From Granulosicoccus sp045106195 (lineage in GTDB: Bacteria > Pseudomonadota > Gammaproteobacteria > Granulosicoccales > Granulosicoccaceae), in assembly GCA_045106195.1 (NCBI GenBank), contig JBGCEH010000034.1:62001-126000 (forward strand): a stretch of DNA of 64,000 bases, read 5' to 3'. The position numbers were made by a program, and so were the translations under genes. Shown here piece after piece: positions 60,323-64,000 of this stretch (positions are counted from its first letter, which is position 1; every line of letters starts with the position of its first letter). The notes under the pieces are model-generated. The model was not told the origin of the DNA. It did no database searches and saw nothing but the letters and a program-made list of their open reading frames with translations.

Positions 60323-62770
60323 CTAAGGGGCAACATAGAGAAGCACCGAGTTTCCGAACTTGCGATCGATAGTCGCACGCATCAGCAAAGCCCCTGCGCG
60401 ATTGATTCGAACACCAGATGTGCCGGGCCGAGCGATTTGTCCTGACACTGATAATGAGGCTATGGGCTTTTTCACACCGGCAACTGAAACCAGATCACCC
60501 GATCTCACCAACTCACGCATGGTTCCACTCGAATTAACCTGCCAGAGCGAATTGAACGGTTTTACCAAAGGTGTTACTGCGCCATCTACAACGGTAGTCG
60601 AATTCAGAATCTGGTTTTCCCGATCAGCGGCAGCTTCTTTTGCGGCTTCTATTGCTTCATCAGACGGGCCCACTTCGCCATATATGATGAGGTTCCCCTG
60701 ATTATCCACGTACGGGGTACCCAGCTTGCCCAGCACGGCATCGGTACTCTGACCCGGCAACGCGGAATTGCTGGTAAACGCATACTGCAAGGCCGATGCA
60801 CCAGGCACATCGAGTGATCCATGCGGTTGGCCAGCGTGTCCTGGCCCGACAAAAAACACGGGTTGTTCAGCCTCCTCCAGCAATACTCTGAGAGCCATCC
60901 GATTGCTGGCATTCACCTGCAGGGAAAGATTGCGTGGTTCTCCCGAAAACACACTGATAGTCGGGCCCATTTGAATCTCCTCACCCTCTAGCGCGATGAG
61001 TCTTGCCCCACCGCTGGGTGGCATTAACCAGAATGACCACTGACCATCATCAGTCTCTACCACGGGCTCAATACCTGTTAATTCTGCCAGGCGTGCTGCC
61101 TCGGCATCGGGCTCGGCCTGATCAGCCAGCAGCGCCTCGGCAATAGCTTCGGCAGTGTTCAGATTGGCAAAGACAATGGCAGAACCATCTTCCGTTACCG
61201 AATACAGTGAGACATCATTGAAAACATAAGAAGGTGAACCTGGCACGGCGTCACCATCCTTTACCACCTCTTGATACGCACGACCGTTGTAGCGCATCAC
61301 TGCGCGCGCCTGTTCGCAATTTCCATCCCCACCGACTTGAACCTGAAAGACAAGACTGGCACTTCGCGTTACTCTCAATCGCAGGTTATCCACGGTATTG
61401 TCCGGAGCATACACGCGGCAGCCATTGCTCAATTGCGGGGCGCTTTGAGCTTTATCGATCCAGCTGTGCGCAATAGCTTTAGGTTGTCCTCCCGAGAGAT
61501 ACCAGACGCTGTATTGCCTCGTGATGACGTCAATCTCCTCGGGCTCAGCATCCTCATCGTCATCATTGTTAATAACACCTGCCCTTTGTTCCACAGGCAC
61601 TTTTGTCACGATACGCTCCTGGCTGACCAATGCAGTCGTCCCTTCCATATGGTTGGCAACTTCGATGGAATCGATTTTCACCGTACCAATTAATCCCGTG
61701 ATATCGGATTCTGAACTCATAAGCAGTTCATGCTCTGCACCGCGACTCACCAGATAGGCTTGGGTAATAGTGGCCTCATCCCGAACCTCGACCAACTGAG
61801 CCAGCGATCCATCATTACCAAGCTGCAGCTTCAAGGTCTTGAAGTAGGTTCGATCTTCTGCCAGACCCGGGACGGCAGTACCGGTCTGAAAAATCTGACT
61901 GGGGTTACTGGCATCACCAGCCCACACGCCATAGAAAGATTCACGTGCGACCGAGTAACGCCCGGTAAAAGCTACCTGATTGGCATCGTTGAGAAAATAC
62001 TCCTCAATCTCTTCCATCAGTGCGCGTGGAGACTGCAAAACCGGTCCTCCCACTGCGGCCAATGCCTGTGAGCGTCGACCGTCAATGGTATAGGTGGTGG
62101 TGTCAACGTCAGCGAATGGCTGATAAATTGAACCTGACGCAATGCGATCGACGTCTGGTCCTTGTGGAATCGCGACCGGCACTGGTGCCGGTAAGGCAAT
62201 TGGCTCCTGCTGCTCGGTTTCAGTGGTGTCATTACCGCCGATTGCCGCTCCCTCTTCAGTATCTTGGGGCTGTTCATCCGCCATGCCCGGCGAGATGGCA
62301 CCCGGCCTTAATACGGCCTCTGGATCGGTGACAGTACTGGTCAGTGAAGTTGAGGGATCTACAACTGCGACACTCGGTGCGACGTCGCTTGATGAGCCAT
62401 CGCTTGCGCCATCGCTTGTGCCATCGCTCGTGCCATCGCTCGTGCCATCGCTCGTACCATCGCTTGTGCCATCACTTGTGCCATCGCTTGTGCCATCGCT
62501 TGTGCCATCGCTTGTGCCATCGCTTGTGCCATCGCTTGTGCCATCGCTTGTGACGTCTGGGGTGCCGGCAGTCGCGCCGCCGAGAGAATCGACAGGATCA
62601 CTTAGCGCAGAGCCACTCGAACTAGCGCTTTCATCTGGCGAATTATAGACACTCGTACTGTATTGGCGCCGATCACAGGCAGTAATAAAGAGAGTGACAC
62701 AAAGGCACACGAGCAAGGTTTGCAAAGTGCGACGACTTGCATTGTGATGACGTGTGAAAGGAATCAGCAT
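60323..62770 (-). CDS. Large lipoprotein with (DGTS)n repeats
   Basis: An 815-residue lipoprotein of unknown function. The ATG at 62770 has AGGT about 7 nt upstream and gives a signal ending in the lipobox LFITAC (Cys near residue 32). Then come a Ser/Gly/Asp-rich segment with thirteen four-residue repeats (DGTS eleven times, then DGAS and DGSS), another low-complexity acidic part, and from about residue 200 a large domain of regular beta-rich segments (VAFTGRYSVARESFYGVWAG, ILFANLN-like strands, FVGPGHAGQPHGSLDVPG, NSALPGQSTDAVLGKLGTP). The repeated pattern of strands suggests a beta-propeller-like fold, which is a guess. It probably sits at the cell surface on a flexible stalk. Confidence 0.75.
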   Translation of the reverse strand: MLIPFTRHHNASRRTLQTLLVCLCVTLFITACDRRQYSTSVYNSPDESASSSGSALSDPVDSLGGATAGTPDVTSDGTSDGTSDGTSDGTSDGTSDGTSDGTSDGTSDGTSDGTSDGTSDGASDGSSSDVAPSVAVVDPSTSLTSTVTDPEAVLRPGAISPGMADEQPQDTEEGAAIGGNDTTETEQQEPIALPAPVPVAIPQGPDVDRIASGSIYQPFADVDTTTYTIDGRRSQALAAVGGPVLQSPRALMEEIEEYFLNDANQVAFTGRYSVARESFYGVWAGDASNPSQIFQTGTAVPGLAEDRTYFKTLKLQLGNDGSLAQLVEVRDEATITQAYLVSRGAEHELLMSSESDITGLIGTVKIDSIEVANHMEGTTALVSQERIVTKVPVEQRAGVINNDDDEDAEPEEIDVITRQYSVWYLSGGQPKAIAHSWIDKAQSAPQLSNGCRVYAPDNTVDNLRLRVTRSASLVFQVQVGGDGNCEQARAVMRYNGRAYQEVVKDGDAVPGSPSYVFNDVSLYSVTEDGSAIVFANLNTAEAIAEALLADQAEPDAEAARLAELTGIEPVVETDDGQWSFWLMPPSGGARLIALEGEEIQMGPTISVFSGEPRNLSLQVNASNRMALRVLLEEAEQPVFFVGPGHAGQPHGSLDVPGASALQYAFTSNSALPGQSTDAVLGKLGTPYVDNQGNLIIYGEVGPSDEAIEAAKEAAADRENQILNSTTVVDGAVTPLVKPFNSLWQVNSSGTMRELVRSGDLVSVAGVKKPIASLSVSGQIARPGTSGVRINRAGALLMRATIDRKFGNSVLLYVAP
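62390..62552 (-). repeat. Thirteen-unit 12-bp tandem repeat inside the lipoprotein gene
   Basis: Thirteen contiguous 12-bp units code DGTS/DGAS/DGSS on the minus strand. Most units are identical; changes are confined to single silent or third-position differences (GCTCGT, ACTTGT, GTACC variants). The near-identity points to recent expansion. Unit number changes keep the frame because 12 is a multiple of 3. Confidence 0.93.
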
Positions 62771-62984
62771 GTTCAGACCTGTTGTAACGCTGTAATGTGT
62801 GATCCCTGAGATTGCTATTTCCATGCCGTAGCGCGAGAGGCCAAACGTATGCCAGCGGGTTGGTATACGTAGTCAAACGCAACAAATTGCTACGAATACT
62901 CATAACTGAAACTAAAAAATTTGTGTGTATCCGACAGGACTGTTAACGTAGGCATTACTCTTATGAATCATGGGCAGGAATGCA

Positions 62985-64000
62985 ATGAGCAGTTACATCT
63001 TCCATAGTCCTCTGGCGCCAGTAGACATTCCACAGGTACACATTACTGAATTCGTCCTGCAAAAATGTGAGACGCGTCCCAACCACCCAGCTATTGTCGA
63101 CGGGCTATCAGGAACAAGCCTGTCATTTTCAGAACTTGCCACCCGCATCAGACGAGTGGCAGGTGGCATGCAGGCACGCGGTTTTTCATCCGGCGATGTG
63201 CTGGCCCTTATTGCACCCAACTGCCCCGACTACGCCGTAGTATTTCATGCTGTGGCACTGTGTGGCGGTACGGTTACAACCGTTAACCCCACCTACGGCA
63301 TTGCTGAGGTCAGACAGCAACTCGTCGACTCAAAAGCCTCCTGGATCGTGGCTGATCAGTCGTGTATTGCTGTTGCAAAGCAGGCAATGCGGGGTACGTC
63401 TGTATCGTCTCTGGTAAACATGCAAGGCAATACTGCAGGGACCACAGTCAATGGCTTACTCGCTGAGGAGATAGAGCAAGTCCGTGTGGATCTACACAAG
63501 CAACCCGTTGTTCTTCCCTATTCTTCAGGCACTACCGGACTGCCAAAAGGGGTCATGCTCAGCCATCAGAACCTGGTTGCCAATCTGGTACAACTTAACA
63601 GCACACTGCATAGTAGTGATGATGAAGTGGGGCTGGCAGTGCTACCGTTCTTTCATATTTTTGGCATGCAGGCTCTGATGGGCTGCCTGCTGTCGGAAGG
63701 CAACACAATTGTTACAGTGCCAAGGTTCGATATGGCACAAGCGCTACAATTGATCGAGCAATATGCGGTCACGCAATTTTATGTGGTTCCGCCCATCGTG
63801 CTGGGACTTGCGAAATCACCATTGGTCGATAACTATGACTTGAGCAGTCTGAGAAAAATCGTATCAGGTGCAGCGCCACTGGGTAGCGAACTTACAGCAG
63901 AAGCAAGCAAAAGAATCGACTGCCCCATTGTTCAGGCATACGGCATGACAGAACTGAGCCCGGCAAGTCATATCACTCCGGGATTCGATGCAAAGCCCGG
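62985..64000 (+). CDS. AMP-binding acyl/aryl-CoA synthetase, 5' part
   Basis: ANL-superfamily adenylate-forming enzyme, 4-coumarate-CoA ligase-like; 338 codons are present before the window ends. The start ATG at 62985 has AGGA 6 nt upstream. Signature motifs: the P-loop-like YSSGTTGLPKGVMLSH (about residue 180), LPFFHIFGMQALMG, VSGAAPLGSELTAEA and YGMTELSPASH (A5-type). The first 60 residues (FVLQKCETRPNHPAIVDG, SFSELATRIRRVAGGM) are typical. The substrate could be a medium/long-chain fatty acid or an aromatic acid; the pocket residues cannot be interpreted with confidence. It is divergent from the repeat lipoprotein over 214 bp. Confidence 0.9.
   Translation, partial: MSSYIFHSPLAPVDIPQVHITEFVLQKCETRPNHPAIVDGLSGTSLSFSELATRIRRVAGGMQARGFSSGDVLALIAPNCPDYAVVFHAVALCGGTVTTVNPTYGIAEVRQQLVDSKASWIVADQSCIAVAKQAMRGTSVSSLVNMQGNTAGTTVNGLLAEEIEQVRVDLHKQPVVLPYSSGTTGLPKGVMLSHQNLVANLVQLNSTLHSSDDEVGLAVLPFFHIFGMQALMGCLLSEGNTIVTVPRFDMAQALQLIEQYAVTQFYVVPPIVLGLAKSPLVDNYDLSSLRKIVSGAAPLGSELTAEASKRIDCPIVQAYGMTELSPASHITPGFDAKP

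Noticed and set aside
62390..62552. CRISPR array
   Set aside because: The 12-bp units are contiguous with no unique spacers and code for protein; the same holds for the 18-bp units at 25439-25618.
62142..62648. Open frame opposite the DGTS repeat coding a long LVPS repeat
   Set aside because: It is the complement of the tandem repeat in the lipoprotein gene; the repeat keeps all frames open, and there is no ribosome site or recognisable sequence outside it.

Overview
The window reads as a contiguous piece of a free-living gammaproteobacterial chromosome of moderate GC content, estimated by eye at a little over 50 percent. The assignment rests on housekeeping neighbourhoods that are typical of that class: cinA-recA-recX-alaS-lysC-csrA followed by tRNA-Ser and tRNA-Arg, mutS, nadK-recN-bamE facing rnfH-ratA with divergent smpB, a yafS-like methyltransferase-rnhA-dnaQ with divergent mltD, and amiB-mutL-miaA. 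A laminarinase-like lipoprotein, methylthioribose and cyanate scavenging and several light-dependent flavoproteins would suit a sunlit, probably marine or surface habitat, but this is inference. No genus can be named safely.

Layout. 1-5.7 kb: the 5' part of malate synthase G (glcB), a GH16 lipoprotein, a VWA protein, the BON-LysM protein Kbp and a small secreted-protein gene broken by a frameshift. 5.7-12.1 kb: a methylthioribose locus with mtnA-mtnK divergent from a ribose-type ABC transporter, ending in a REP-like palindrome, short tandem repeats and a terminator. 12.1-18.7 kb: a PAS-containing sigma-54 activator divergent from a cyanate uptake and degradation operon (cynABD-cynS plus an NTF2-like protein). 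18.7-23.1 kb: a Tat-exported metallo-beta-lactamase-fold protein and a His/Lys/Arg-type amino acid ABC transporter (hisPJQM order). 23.5-27.7 kb: a DUF4864-like protein, folD, a proline-rich lipoprotein and a membrane glycosyltransferase. 27.8-32.3 kb: a photolyase/cryptochrome cluster with three different family members and a DUF2256 zinc-ribbon protein. 32.3-34.3 kb: glucokinase, a stem-loop-rich gap, two tRNAs and csrA. 34.7-53.9 kb: core information-processing genes and a two-FHA-domain protein. 54-64 kb: cysM, miaA, mutL and amiB, an SDR, a large lipoprotein with a 13-unit 12-bp tandem repeat, and the 5' part of an acyl-CoA synthetase that runs off the window.

How the parts work together. 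MtnK and MtnA would process methylthioribose that the adjacent transporter could import; the later methionine-salvage enzymes are not here. The cyn operon couples uptake of cyanate to its breakdown by cyanase, and a -24-type element plus repeated TTTCGTA motifs in the divergent gap point to control by the neighbouring activator. RecA, RecX, RecN, MutS, MutL and the photolyases make the window rich in DNA repair functions, and a LexA-type box lies upstream of recA. The most unusual stretch is the photolyase cluster: one member lacks the Fe-S ligand segment of its family and another has the FAD domain at its N terminus. No CRISPR array, prophage or insertion sequence was seen.
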